Below are positions 1-7,160 of a DNA stretch of 11,894 bases, piece by piece. Origin of the DNA: Bdellovibrio sp. CG10_big_fil_rev_8_21_14_0_10_47_8 (lineage in GTDB: Bacteria; Bdellovibrionota; Bdellovibrionia; Bdellovibrionales; Bdellovibrionaceae); NCBI GenBank assembly GCA_002773975.1, contig PEZR01000187.1, positions 1 through 11,894 of the forward strand, read 5' to 3'. Below the pieces are notes generated by a model that searched no databases, was not told where the DNA came from, and saw only the letters and a program-made list of their open reading frames with translations. A program made the translations under genes and the position numbers. Position 1 is the stretch's first letter. Every line of letters begins with the position of its first letter.

Positions 1-1822
1 ATTGAGCCTTTTTAACGGCCTCTCGAAAGGCCAATGAAACAGCTGCTTTTGCTCCAGCTTCATTCGCAGGCGTCTCTGGAGGATAGGATATTTCTAGGAG
101 CTCACACTTCATATCAATAAGGCTGTATCCCGCAAGGGGACCAATTTCGGAGGACTCCTTAAGCCCGGCGATCGCGGCCTTTTGTACATCTTGGGGAATT
201 GCCGTCTTGCCTCCAGAGAGAAGCCGAGACTCGATTTTTAAGCCAGAGGCTTTTGCCCCTGGCTGAATCGCGACCACCGCTTTCACATTCTGATTTTCCC
301 CAGCAATCATTCGGTCGAAAATATATTCAGCTTTGGCTGGCGATGAAATTGTCTCGCGGTAAGAGACCTGAGGTTTTCCAACGTTCGCCTGAACTTTATG
401 CTCTCTCTTGAGTCGATCTACTAAAATTTCCAGATGAAGCTCACCCATTCCAGAGAGAAGAATTTGCCCAGTTTCAGGGTCATTCCGAAGTCTCGCCGAG
501 GGGTCTTCTTTGATTAACTTTTCAATTCCCGCCATCATCTTATCTTGATCAGCAGAAGACTTGGCCTCGATTGCCACCGCAATTACCGGCTCCGGCATTA
601 CAATACTTTCGAGAACCACAAGGCGCTTAGGATCACAAAGAGTATCTCCAGTACCAGTAACCTTGAGGCCAACAACAGCTCCGATATCGCCTGCTTTGAG
701 ATAACCAACTTCAGCACGGGAACTTGCATGCATTTTTACCAGCTTTTGAATGCGTTCCTTCTTCTCGGTGCGAGGATTATGTAGAGCCTCTCCAACCTTG
801 ATCACGCCAGAATACACTCGAATGTAGGTGAGGGTTCCGGCAAAAGGATCACTGGCCACTTTAAATGCTAGAGCGGCCGCAGGCTCGTCAAAATCAGTTT
901 TACAAACAACTTCTCGGCCTTCTTTTTCAGGATCCAGACCAACAACTGGAGGAACATCGAGAGGACTTGGTAAAAAGTAAACAGTGGCGTCGATAAGAGG
1001 CTGCACTCCCTTGTTTTTAAAGGCAGCACCACAAAGAACTGGAAAAACCTTAAGAGACAAAGTTCCCTTCCTTAAAGCCTGGCGAAGCTCTTCGGCAGTT
1101 GGAATTTCTCCACCCAGGTATTTTTCCATCAATGCATCATCAAACTCGACAATTCGCTCAATGGTTTCCGTTCGGACTTTTTCAGTTTCAACCTGCATGT
1201 CCGCAGGCACATCCGTGACCTGAAATGTTTCCCCCATGCCAGAGGCATCCCAAATATAGGCCTTGTTTTCCAAAAGATCGACAACCCCAGTAAAGGAATC
1301 CTCGAGACCAATTGGCACCTGAATAACGATGGGGTCGGCGTTAAGCTTTTCTTTGATTGAACGAACACTCATGACAAAATCAGCACCGACACGGTCGAGC
1401 TTATTGATAAAACATATTCTTGGAACCTTGTATTTGTTGGCCTGACGCCAAACTGTTTCAGACTGAGGCTCGACTCCGTTGACTCCGTCAAAAACAGCGA
1501 TAGCCCCATCTAAAACCCTCAGAGATCTCTCAACCTCAATGGTAAAGTCCACATGCCCGGGAGTATCGATGATATTGAGCCGGTGATCTTTCCAGAGAAG
1601 AGTTGTGGCAGCAGCCGTGATCGTAATTCCCCGCTCCTGCTCTTGCTCCATCCAGTCCATGGTGGCATCCCCGTCATGGACTTCTCCCAGCTTATGACTT
1701 TTTCCGGTGTAGTAGAGGATTCTCTCCGTCGTCGTCGTTTTCCCGGCGTCGATATGAGCCATGATTCCGAAGTTTCGGGTCATTGTGAGTTCAGAAAGGT
1801 TTTGAGGATCTAGTACCGACAT
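1..1822 (-). CDS. fusA: Translation elongation factor G (EF-G), 3' end outside the window
   Basis: This GTPase moves tRNA and mRNA through the ribosome after peptide bond formation. 607 codons are visible; the usual length is about 700, so the end of domain IV and all of domain V lie beyond position 1. The G domain shows G1 AHIDAGKT (residues 22-29), switch I ending in RGITIT (64-69), DTPGH (86-90), NKLD (140-143) and CGAAF (264-268). Domain II covers roughly residues 300-400; domain III holds GMGELHLE (458-465); domain IV starts near 485 with KPQVSYRET. The start is the ATG at 1822-1820, because AGGA sits 7 bases upstream; the next in-frame ATG (residue 14) has no such site. It is third in the rpsL-rpsG-fusA operon, 76 bases after rpsG. 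Oddity: domain IV lacks the usual GGRGQYGHV segment (here residues about 497-515) and the E. coli YHDVDSSE tip loop (here YPPETPANE, 580-588). The G domain is fully canonical, so the gene is intact as far as seen. An EF-G paralogue subfamily, such as those known from spirochaetes, planctomycetes and deltaproteobacteria, is an alternative label, but the str-operon position favours the housekeeping copy. Confidence 0.97.
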   Translation of the reverse strand, partial: MSVLDPQNLSELTMTRNFGIMAHIDAGKTTTTERILYYTGKSHKLGEVHDGDATMDWMEQEQERGITITAAATTLLWKDHRLNIIDTPGHVDFTIEVERSLRVLDGAIAVFDGVNGVEPQSETVWRQANKYKVPRICFINKLDRVGADFVMSVRSIKEKLNADPIVIQVPIGLEDSFTGVVDLLENKAYIWDASGMGETFQVTDVPADMQVETEKVRTETIERIVEFDDALMEKYLGGEIPTAEELRQALRKGTLSLKVFPVLCGAAFKNKGVQPLIDATVYFLPSPLDVPPVVGLDPEKEGREVVCKTDFDEPAAALAFKVASDPFAGTLTYIRVYSGVIKVGEALHNPRTEKKERIQKLVKMHASSRAEVGYLKAGDIGAVVGLKVTGTGDTLCDPKRLVVLESIVMPEPVIAVAIEAKSSADQDKMMAGIEKLIKEDPSARLRNDPETGQILLSGMGELHLEILVDRLKREHKVQANVGKPQVSYRETISSPAKAEYIFDRMIAGENQNVKAVVAIQPGAKASGLKIESRLLSGGKTAIPQDVQKAAIAGLKESSEIGPLAGYSLIDMKCELLEISYPPETPANEAGAKAAVSLAFREAVKKAQ

Positions 1823-1836
1823 GCTTCATTCCTAAT

Positions 1837-1864
1837 AAAAACGGCCAGCTAATCTAGCTGGCCG
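1837..1864 (-). terminator. Intrinsic-terminator-like hairpin between rpsG and fusA (possible attenuator)
   Basis: Read on the minus strand, a perfect 9-bp stem (CGGCCAGCT, loop AGATT, AGCTGGCCG; arms 1864-1856 and 1850-1842) is followed directly by five T residues (1841-1837) and then ATTA. This is the textbook form of a rho-independent terminator. It lies inside the str operon, ends 15 bases before the fusA start, and its U run is only three bases from the AGGA ribosome binding site. It could trim transcription into fusA, set fusA dosage against rpsLG, or act as an RNA processing site or 3'-end protector. No dedicated fusA promoter is evident in the gap. Confidence 0.7.
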
Positions 1865-1898
1865 AATTGTATTTAATCTTGAGCTCAAATCAACTGTT

Positions 1899-2372
1899 TT
1901 ACCAGTTGTAGTGAGAAAATGCCTTATTGGCTTCAGCCATTTTGTGCACATCTTCTCTCTTTTTTATCGCATTTCCGCGGTTGTTGTATGCGTCCAAGAT
2001 TTCCCCAGCCAATCGCTTCGCAAAATCTTTCTCACCACGGTCACGAGCGTAACCAATGAGCCAACGCATTGCCAAAGCCAACCGACGAGATGGACGAACA
2101 TCTACGGGCACTTGGTAGGTTGCACCACCGACTCGACGAGAGCGAACCTCTAGAGCTGGTTTACAGTTCTCAAGGGCTTTCTTCAGAATAGCTAGAGGCT
2201 CTTCGCCCGCTACTTTTCCATTCAACTCATCCAATGCTCCGTAGAACATTTTTTGAGCAATCGCCTTTTTCCCTTGAATCATCATTTTGTTGATGAACTT
2301 GGCTACAACGACATCTTTAAAAACTGGATCTGGAATAATTTCTCTTTTAAACGTTTTTTTACGACGAGACAT
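1899..2372 (-). CDS. rpsG: 30S ribosomal protein S7
   Basis: S7 nucleates assembly of the 30S head on the 3' domain of 16S rRNA and contacts tRNA in the E site; in E. coli it also represses its own operon. The protein has 157 residues, matching the family's usual 156 or so. The basic N-terminus (MSRRKKTFKRE) and the signature SRRVGGATYQVPVDVRPSRR (residues 78-97), which includes the beta-hairpin near the E site, are intact. The C-terminal part (NNRGNAIKKREDVHKMAEANKAF) is also typical. The ATG at 2372 is preceded by a strong Shine-Dalgarno sequence, AAGAGGTGA. It lies 26 bases after rpsL and 76 bases before fusA, the standard str operon order. A small inverted repeat (CAACTG/CAGTTG, 1891-1908) spans the stop codon. 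Confidence 0.99.
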   Translation of the reverse strand: MSRRKKTFKREIIPDPVFKDVVVAKFINKMMIQGKKAIAQKMFYGALDELNGKVAGEEPLAILKKALENCKPALEVRSRRVGGATYQVPVDVRPSRRLALAMRWLIGYARDRGEKDFAKRLAGEILDAYNNRGNAIKKREDVHKMAEANKAFSHYNW

Positions 2373-2398
2373 TTGTCACCTCTTACCTTTATCTCGAA

Positions 2399-2773
2399 TT
2401 ATTTCTTAGGTCTTTTTGCGCCGTATTTTGAACGACTGCGAAGCCGTCCATTAACACCTTGCAAGTCCAACACGCCACGAACGATATGATATCTTACACC
2501 TGGCAAATCCTTCACCCGACCGCCTCTGATCAATACGACCGAGTGCTCCTGCAGGTTATGGCCAATGCCTGGGATGTAGGAAATCACTTCAAATCCATTC
2601 GACAAACGAACTTTTGCAACTTTTCGCAAAGCTGAGTTCGGTTTCTTTGGAGTCGTCGTGTAAACACGGGTGCAAACACCGCGTTTCTGTGGACAAGAGG
2701 TCAACGCTGGTGACTTTGTCTGATTCTTTTGTACCGATCGCTCACGTTTAATGAGCTGGTTAATTGTAGGCAT
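2399..2773 (-). CDS. rpsL: 30S ribosomal protein S12
   Basis: S12 sits at the decoding centre of the 30S subunit, supports tRNA selection accuracy and is the classic streptomycin target. With the start chosen here it has 124 residues, the usual length. The family core CPQKRGVCTRVYTTTPKKPN (residues 27-46) is perfect, as is the GGRVKDLPGVRYH block (84-96). Lys43 and Lys88, the positions most often altered in streptomycin resistance, are both lysine, and Asp89, which is methylthiolated in many bacteria, is present. The start is the ATG at 2773-2771 (MPTINQLIK), since AGAAGG lies 7 bases upstream and S12 proteins begin this way. An in-frame TTG at 2794 would add seven residues that overlap this ribosome binding site and is rejected. 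It is the first gene of the rpsL-rpsG-fusA unit, behind its own candidate promoter and a structured leader of about 110 bases. Confidence 0.98.
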   Translation of the reverse strand: MPTINQLIKRERSVQKNQTKSPALTSCPQKRGVCTRVYTTTPKKPNSALRKVAKVRLSNGFEVISYIPGIGHNLQEHSVVLIRGGRVKDLPGVRYHIVRGVLDLQGVNGRLRSRSKYGAKRPKK

Positions 2774-2780
2774 GCTCTTC

Positions 2781-2786
2781 CCTTCT
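2781..2786 (-). promoter_or_regulatory. Ribosome binding site that sets the rpsL start
   Basis: The minus strand reads AGAAGG here, 7 bases before the ATG at 2773, inside the purine-rich run GAGAAGAAGGGAAGAG. Its position fits the MPTINQL start and not the upstream TTG, which would overlap it. Confidence 0.7.
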
Positions 2787-2790
2787 TCTC

Positions 2791-2912
2791 TCAACCCTTA
2801 TTTTATATAAATGGTTGAATGCCGTTCTTCACCCGCTTTCCCAACCTCGATAAGGATAAAAAAGCGAATTACTCAATTGAGGTTGGGAAGTTAGTAGTTT
2901 TAAAGGGTTGGG
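2791..2912 (-). promoter_or_regulatory. rpsL leader with alternating CAACC/GGTTG elements
   Basis: Five copies of one core sequence occur here. On the minus strand, in order of transcription, they are CCCAACCC (2912-2905), TTCCCAACCTC (2889-2879), GAGGTTGGGAA (2848-2838), TCAACC (2818-2813) and GGTTGA (2796-2791). The second and third form a perfect 11-bp inverted repeat with 30 bases between the arms. The fourth and fifth form a 6-bp hairpin just before the rpsL ribosome binding site. The third can also pair with the fourth, so the possible structures are mutually exclusive. The first element lies between the candidate promoter hexamers, and the second overlaps the candidate -10, so the pattern could act in DNA (operator), in RNA (leader structure), or both. 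Function is inferred; the repeats are directly visible. Confidence 0.5.
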
Positions 2913-2916
2913 TCAA
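2888..2916 (-). promoter_or_regulatory. Candidate sigma-70-type promoter for rpsL-rpsG-fusA
   Basis: The minus strand shows TTGACC (2916-2911) as a -35 hexamer, a 17-base spacer, and TAACTT (2893-2888) as a -10 hexamer that keeps the first, second and last consensus bases. Transcription would start near 2881 and give a leader of roughly 108 bases before rpsL. The -35 begins only ten bases beyond the rpoC terminator, which is what a new transcription unit would need. The -10 is weak by consensus. A second, weaker possibility is TATAAA near 2805 with TGAAGA 18 bases upstream. Confidence 0.4.
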
Positions 2917-2925
2917 GCCAAAATG

Positions 2926-2960
2926 AAAAGCCCCCCAAGATTCGGTCTTGGGGGGCTTTT
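2926..2960 (-). terminator. Strong intrinsic terminator after rpoC
   Basis: A perfect 15-bp inverted repeat (arms 2926-2940 and 2946-2960, with a 5-base loop) has a G/C core of GCCCCCC/GGGGGGC flanked by AAAA and TTTT, and is followed on the minus strand by CATTTT. It begins 22 bases after the rpoC stop codon. The A-tract and T-tract are part of the stem, so the structure could also act on transcripts from the other strand, although no plus-strand gene is near. It marks the end of the rplL-rpoBC transcript. Confidence 0.92.
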
Positions 2961-2982
2961 CGTCATTTAAACAGGTATACTC

Positions 2983-5900
2983 TTAGGGCTGAACAGGGCT
3001 TGCCATCCCAGGGAGGGCAAAAGTTGTCGGGATATCGTCCTCGACCACTTGTACTTTCCAACGTTTATAGCTGGTCAAACCAGTTCCCGCTGGAATCAAG
3101 CGTCCCATGATGATGTTTTCCTTGAGACCTCTCAGATTATCAGTTCTGGAGTTAATCGCTGCCTCCGTCAAAACCTTGGTGGTCTCCTGGAAACTTGCCG
3201 CAGAAATCCAACTGTCCGTGCTGAGAGAAACTTTGGTGATTCCCAACAAGAGTGGTTCTGCCGTTGCTGGCTGACCGCCCTCTTTCATGATCCGCTGATT
3301 TTCTTGCTCAAAAGTGTATTTCTCGACCTGCTCGCCAGCCAAGAAACGGCTGTCGCCAGCATCAAGAATCTGAACTTTACGCAGCATCTGACGAACAATA
3401 ACCTCAATGTGTTTATCATTGATGCTCACCCCTTGAAGTCTGTAGACCTCTTGGATTTCGTTCACCAAATATCCTGACAGAGCTTTGTCGCCCAAAACCT
3501 TCAAAATATCATGTGGATTGGTTGGACCATCCATCAAAGCTTCTCCAGCTTTAACGTATTCGCCCTCTCGAACTGCCACGTGTTTTCCTTTAGGAATGAG
3601 ATATTCTTTCTGCTCGCCGACTTCTGGGGTCACGATCACTCGTTGTTTACCCTTCACGTCTTTTCCAAAGGTCACATAACCATCAATCTCAGAGATAATG
3701 GCAGCTTCTTTTGGTTTACGAGCCTCAAACAACTCAGCCACTCGAGGAAGCCCCCCAGTGATGTCTCTGGTTTTTGAGGTCTCTCGGTGGATCTTAGCGA
3801 TCACATCCCCCGCATGAACCTCTTGCCCATCTTGAATCAAAAGCTGAGCTCCGACTGGAATCAAATATCTAGCAGGAATATCTCGTCCTGGCAGATTGTG
3901 AACAGCGCCCTGACCATCCGTCAAAAGGACAGTTGGTTTCACATCGGATGACTTGGATTCAACAATGACTTTAGTTGCAAAGCCTGTGACGGAGTCGACT
4001 TGCTCGCTCATTGTCACACCTTCTTCGATATCCTGGAATTGGATGGTCGAAGAAACCTCAGCAATGATTGGATTTGAGTAAGGATCCCACTCAGCGAGCG
4101 TTGCACCCTTAGTGACTTTGTCTCCGTCCTTAAAGTTGACGGTAGCTCCATAAACCAGTTTGAAATGTTCCCGCTCACGGCCCGCATCATCAACCACAAC
4201 GGCTTCACCGTTACGATTCATGACAACAAGTTTACCCTGCCGATTCACGACGGAATGGATATTTCGAAGTTTAATCACCCCATCATGACGAGAGGTGTGA
4301 ACTGATTGTTCAACTGCACGAGAGGCCGCTCCACCCAAGTGGAAGGTTCTCATGGTCAGCTGAGTTCCTGGTTCCCCGATGGACTGAGCTGCGATAATTC
4401 CGACTGTTTCACCCAGGTTAACTGTGTTTCCTCGTGACAGGTCACGCCCGTAACATTTTACGCACACGCCCCGTAGAGTTTTACAAGTCAAGGCTGAGCG
4501 AATCCAAACTTTTTCAATTCCAAGCTCATCCACTTTCAGAACTTGAGACTCGTTGATCTCTTCTCCTTCACGAACAATAACCGCTTGAGTGTAAGGATCA
4601 GCAATGTCTTTCAATGCTGTTCGACCGAGGATTCGTTCACCAAGAGGCTGAATGATCTCTCCACCTTCGTACAATGGAGTGATTTCCAAGCCATCCTCTG
4701 TTCCGCAATCAAGGTCGGAAACAATCACGTCTTGTGCCACATCCACCAACCGACGAGTCAGATATCCAGAGTTGGCTGTTTTCAAAGCCGTATCTGCCAG
4801 ACCTTTTCGAGCACCGTGGGTAGAGATGAAGTACTGAAGAACCGTCAGCCCTTCACGGAAGTTAGATGTGATCGGAGTTTCGATGATTTCGCCCGAAGGT
4901 TTTGCCATCAATCCCCGCATTCCACCTAACTGACGAATCTGAGCCGCGGATCCCCGCGCTCCAGAGTCCGCCATAATGAAAATTGGATTGAAAGATGGGC
5001 CAACAATTTCTTTTCCATTGATTAGAAATTTTTGTTTTTCGATCTGACCCATCATATCTTTGGCAACCTTGTCCGCCGTCTGAGCCCAGATATCCACGAC
5101 TTTATTGTATCGCTCTCCATCTGTGATCAAACCTTCGTCGTACTGCTGCTGAATTTCAGAAACCTGTCTTTCAGCCTCAGCAATATGAGTTACTTTGGTC
5201 GCTGGGATAATCATGTCGTCGATACCGATCGCGATACCAGCTTGAGTGGAGTATTTAAATCCAAGCTCCATGATTTTATCCGCGAGGATACATGTCGCCT
5301 TCGCTCCAGCTAAACGGAATGTTTTATCAATCAAGGCCGCGATTTGTTTTTTATTCATCACCACATTGACGTCAGAAAATGGAACCTCTTTCGGCACTAT
5401 CGATGACAGAATCGCTCGACCAACGGTGGTCTCTTGAACTTTTCCATTGATTCGCACCTTGCAGGTCGCTTGCAGATCAATCACACCCTGTTCAAAGGCA
5501 AATTCAGCCTCTTGAACAGTCGCAAAAATCTTTCCGGTGCCTTTGGCATCCAGACGATTTCTGGTCATCCAATACAAACCAAGCACCACGTCCTGTGAAG
5601 GATTGATGATGGGCTTCCCATTGGCGGGAGAGAGAATATTGTTCGTCGACATCATCAAGACCCGGGCTTCAACCTGAGCTTCGACAGACAAAGGCACGTG
5701 AACGGCCATCTGATCTCCGTCAAAGTCGGCGTTGAATGCCGTACAAACCAAAGGATGCAACTGGATGGCCTTTCCTTCGTGAAGAACAGGCTCGAATGCC
5801 TGAATTCCAAGTCGGTGAAGTGTCGGAGCTCGATTCAATAGAACCGGGTGCTCTTTCACAACGTCAGAGAGGATATCCCAAACCTCGACTGTTTCCTGAT

Positions 5901-7104
5901 CAACCAATTTTTTTGCTTGTTTAATGGTGGTTGCGAAACCTTTTTCCTCAAGCTTGTTGTAAACAAATGGTTTAAAAAGTTCGAGGGCCATCTTTTTCGG
6001 TAGACCACACTGATGCAATTTCAAAGAAGGGCCCACTGTGATCACGGAACGACCAGAATAATCCACTCGTTTTCCCAACAAGTTCTGACGGAATCGGCCC
6101 TGTTTTCCCTTGAGCATATCGCTCAATGAACGAAGAGGACGTTTGTTAGGTCCGGTAAATGTTTTTCCACGACGACCGTTATCCAACAGAGCATCCACAG
6201 CTTCTTGCAACATCCGCTTTTCATTTCGGATGATGATATCAGGAGCATTGAGCTCTTGAAGACGCTTCAATCGGTTGTTTCTGTTGATTACTCGGCGATA
6301 CAAATCATTTAGATCCGAAGTCGCAAATCGTCCACCATCCAAAGGAACCAAAGGTCTTAGGTCTGGAGGCAATACTGGAAGTGCTTCCAACATCATCCAC
6401 TCAGTTTTGTTGATGGAGTTTTTAAAAGCCTCGACCACTTTCAAACGTTTTGAAAGTTTTTTGATCTGAGCTTCAGATTTAGTCTCTTTAATATCCATTC
6501 GCAGTTTGCGAGAAAGATATTCTGGATCGATTTTACGGAGCAACTCACGAACAGCTTCCCCGCCCATCCCTGATTTGAAGTTAGGACCAAATTCTGCCAA
6601 AGAGGCCTGATAAGCTTCTTCGGTGAGAACTTGCCCTTCTTCAAGGGTGGTTTCCATGGGGTCAATGACCACGTAAGCTTCACAATAAAGAACCTTTTCA
6701 ACTTCCTTTAAAGAAAGATTCAAAAGATTTCCGATTCGAGAAGGAAGCGATCTCAAAAACCAGATATGAGCCACTGGTGTTGCCAGCTCAATATGGCCCA
6801 GGCGTTCACGACGCACTTTGGACTGAGTCACTTCGACGCCGCATTTTTCACAGACGACGCCGCGATACTTCATTCGTTTGTATTTACCGCACAAACATTC
6901 ATAGTCCTTAATTGGTCCAAAGATTTTGGCACAAAAAAGACCATCACGCTCGGGCTTAAAAGTCCGATAGTTAATTGTTTCTGGTTTCTTCACTTCGCCG
7001 AAGGACCAGTCTCTGATCATTTCCGGAGATGCGAGTGATACTCGAACCGCATCAAACGAAAGTGGATCTTTAGGTTTGTCGAAAAAATTTAACAAGTCTC
7101 TCAA
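2983..7104 (-). CDS. rpoC: DNA-directed RNA polymerase subunit beta'
   Basis: Beta' forms, with beta, the catalytic cleft of RNA polymerase and carries the active-site magnesium. The protein has 1373 residues (E. coli 1407). The N-terminal zinc ribbon uses Cys70, Cys72, Cys85 and Cys88, and the catalytic motif NADFDGDQM (458-466) places Asp460, Asp462 and Asp464 exactly as in E. coli. The bridge helix region (about 715-745, GARGSAAQIRQLGGMRG), a second zinc site (Cys800, Cys874, Cys881, Cys884) and the trigger loop LTMRTFHLGG (916-925, His922) follow. The trigger loop is interrupted by the proteobacterial-type SI3 insertion, about residues 930-1115. The C-terminal part (GITKVSLSTDSWISAASFQE, 1288-1307) is typical. 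The start codon is TTG (7104-7102); it gives the expected MRDLLNFF beginning and has AAGAGGTGA three bases before it. The gene follows rpoB by 68 bases and ends the rpoBC unit at a strong terminator. Confidence 0.99.
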   Translation of the reverse strand: MRDLLNFFDKPKDPLSFDAVRVSLASPEMIRDWSFGEVKKPETINYRTFKPERDGLFCAKIFGPIKDYECLCGKYKRMKYRGVVCEKCGVEVTQSKVRRERLGHIELATPVAHIWFLRSLPSRIGNLLNLSLKEVEKVLYCEAYVVIDPMETTLEEGQVLTEEAYQASLAEFGPNFKSGMGGEAVRELLRKIDPEYLSRKLRMDIKETKSEAQIKKLSKRLKVVEAFKNSINKTEWMMLEALPVLPPDLRPLVPLDGGRFATSDLNDLYRRVINRNNRLKRLQELNAPDIIIRNEKRMLQEAVDALLDNGRRGKTFTGPNKRPLRSLSDMLKGKQGRFRQNLLGKRVDYSGRSVITVGPSLKLHQCGLPKKMALELFKPFVYNKLEEKGFATTIKQAKKLVDQETVEVWDILSDVVKEHPVLLNRAPTLHRLGIQAFEPVLHEGKAIQLHPLVCTAFNADFDGDQMAVHVPLSVEAQVEARVLMMSTNNILSPANGKPIINPSQDVVLGLYWMTRNRLDAKGTGKIFATVQEAEFAFEQGVIDLQATCKVRINGKVQETTVGRAILSSIVPKEVPFSDVNVVMNKKQIAALIDKTFRLAGAKATCILADKIMELGFKYSTQAGIAIGIDDMIIPATKVTHIAEAERQVSEIQQQYDEGLITDGERYNKVVDIWAQTADKVAKDMMGQIEKQKFLINGKEIVGPSFNPIFIMADSGARGSAAQIRQLGGMRGLMAKPSGEIIETPITSNFREGLTVLQYFISTHGARKGLADTALKTANSGYLTRRLVDVAQDVIVSDLDCGTEDGLEITPLYEGGEIIQPLGERILGRTALKDIADPYTQAVIVREGEEINESQVLKVDELGIEKVWIRSALTCKTLRGVCVKCYGRDLSRGNTVNLGETVGIIAAQSIGEPGTQLTMRTFHLGGAASRAVEQSVHTSRHDGVIKLRNIHSVVNRQGKLVVMNRNGEAVVVDDAGREREHFKLVYGATVNFKDGDKVTKGATLAEWDPYSNPIIAEVSSTIQFQDIEEGVTMSEQVDSVTGFATKVIVESKSSDVKPTVLLTDGQGAVHNLPGRDIPARYLIPVGAQLLIQDGQEVHAGDVIAKIHRETSKTRDITGGLPRVAELFEARKPKEAAIISEIDGYVTFGKDVKGKQRVIVTPEVGEQKEYLIPKGKHVAVREGEYVKAGEALMDGPTNPHDILKVLGDKALSGYLVNEIQEVYRLQGVSINDKHIEVIVRQMLRKVQILDAGDSRFLAGEQVEKYTFEQENQRIMKEGGQPATAEPLLLGITKVSLSTDSWISAASFQETTKVLTEAAINSRTDNLRGLKENIIMGRLIPAGTGLTSYKRWKVQVVEDDIPTTFALPGMASPVQP

Positions 7105-7107
7105 GGG

Positions 7108-7116
7108 TCACCTCTT
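7108..7116 (-). promoter_or_regulatory. Strong ribosome binding site that sets the TTG start of rpoC
   Basis: The minus strand reads AAGAGGTGA, followed by CCC and then TTG. It nearly matches the anti-Shine-Dalgarno consensus and is identical to the site before rpsG (AAGAGGTGA). With no ATG nearby and the family N-terminus starting exactly at this TTG, it decides the start. Confidence 0.8.
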
Positions 7117-7160
7117 ACTTGCAATACTGTTTAAAAAACAAATCACTCTCTCACGATCAA

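Noticed and set aside
1..1822. Frameshift or broken fusA, since its domain IV looks unfamiliar
   Set aside because: The frame is open from the start to the window edge, and the conserved GPLAGY and SLAFREA blocks follow the odd segment in the same frame, so the change is substitution, not a frame error.
2774..2794. Longer rpsL start at a TTG, adding seven residues
   Set aside because: The added codons (MREEGKS) are the translated Shine-Dalgarno region. S12 proteins start at the MPTINQL position, and the purine-rich site is correctly spaced for that ATG.
2800..2835. Second promoter for rpsL (TGAAGA, 18 bases, TATAAA)
   Set aside because: The -35 is poor and the transcript would start within about 25 bases of the rpsL start; kept only as an alternative in the note on the main promoter candidate.
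3049..3477. Plus-strand open reading frame of 142 codons opposite the 3' end of rpoC
   Set aside because: Antisense to a conserved gene, no recognisable family, no independent signals. The other plus-strand frames opposite rpoC, rpsG, rpsL and fusA fail in the same way.
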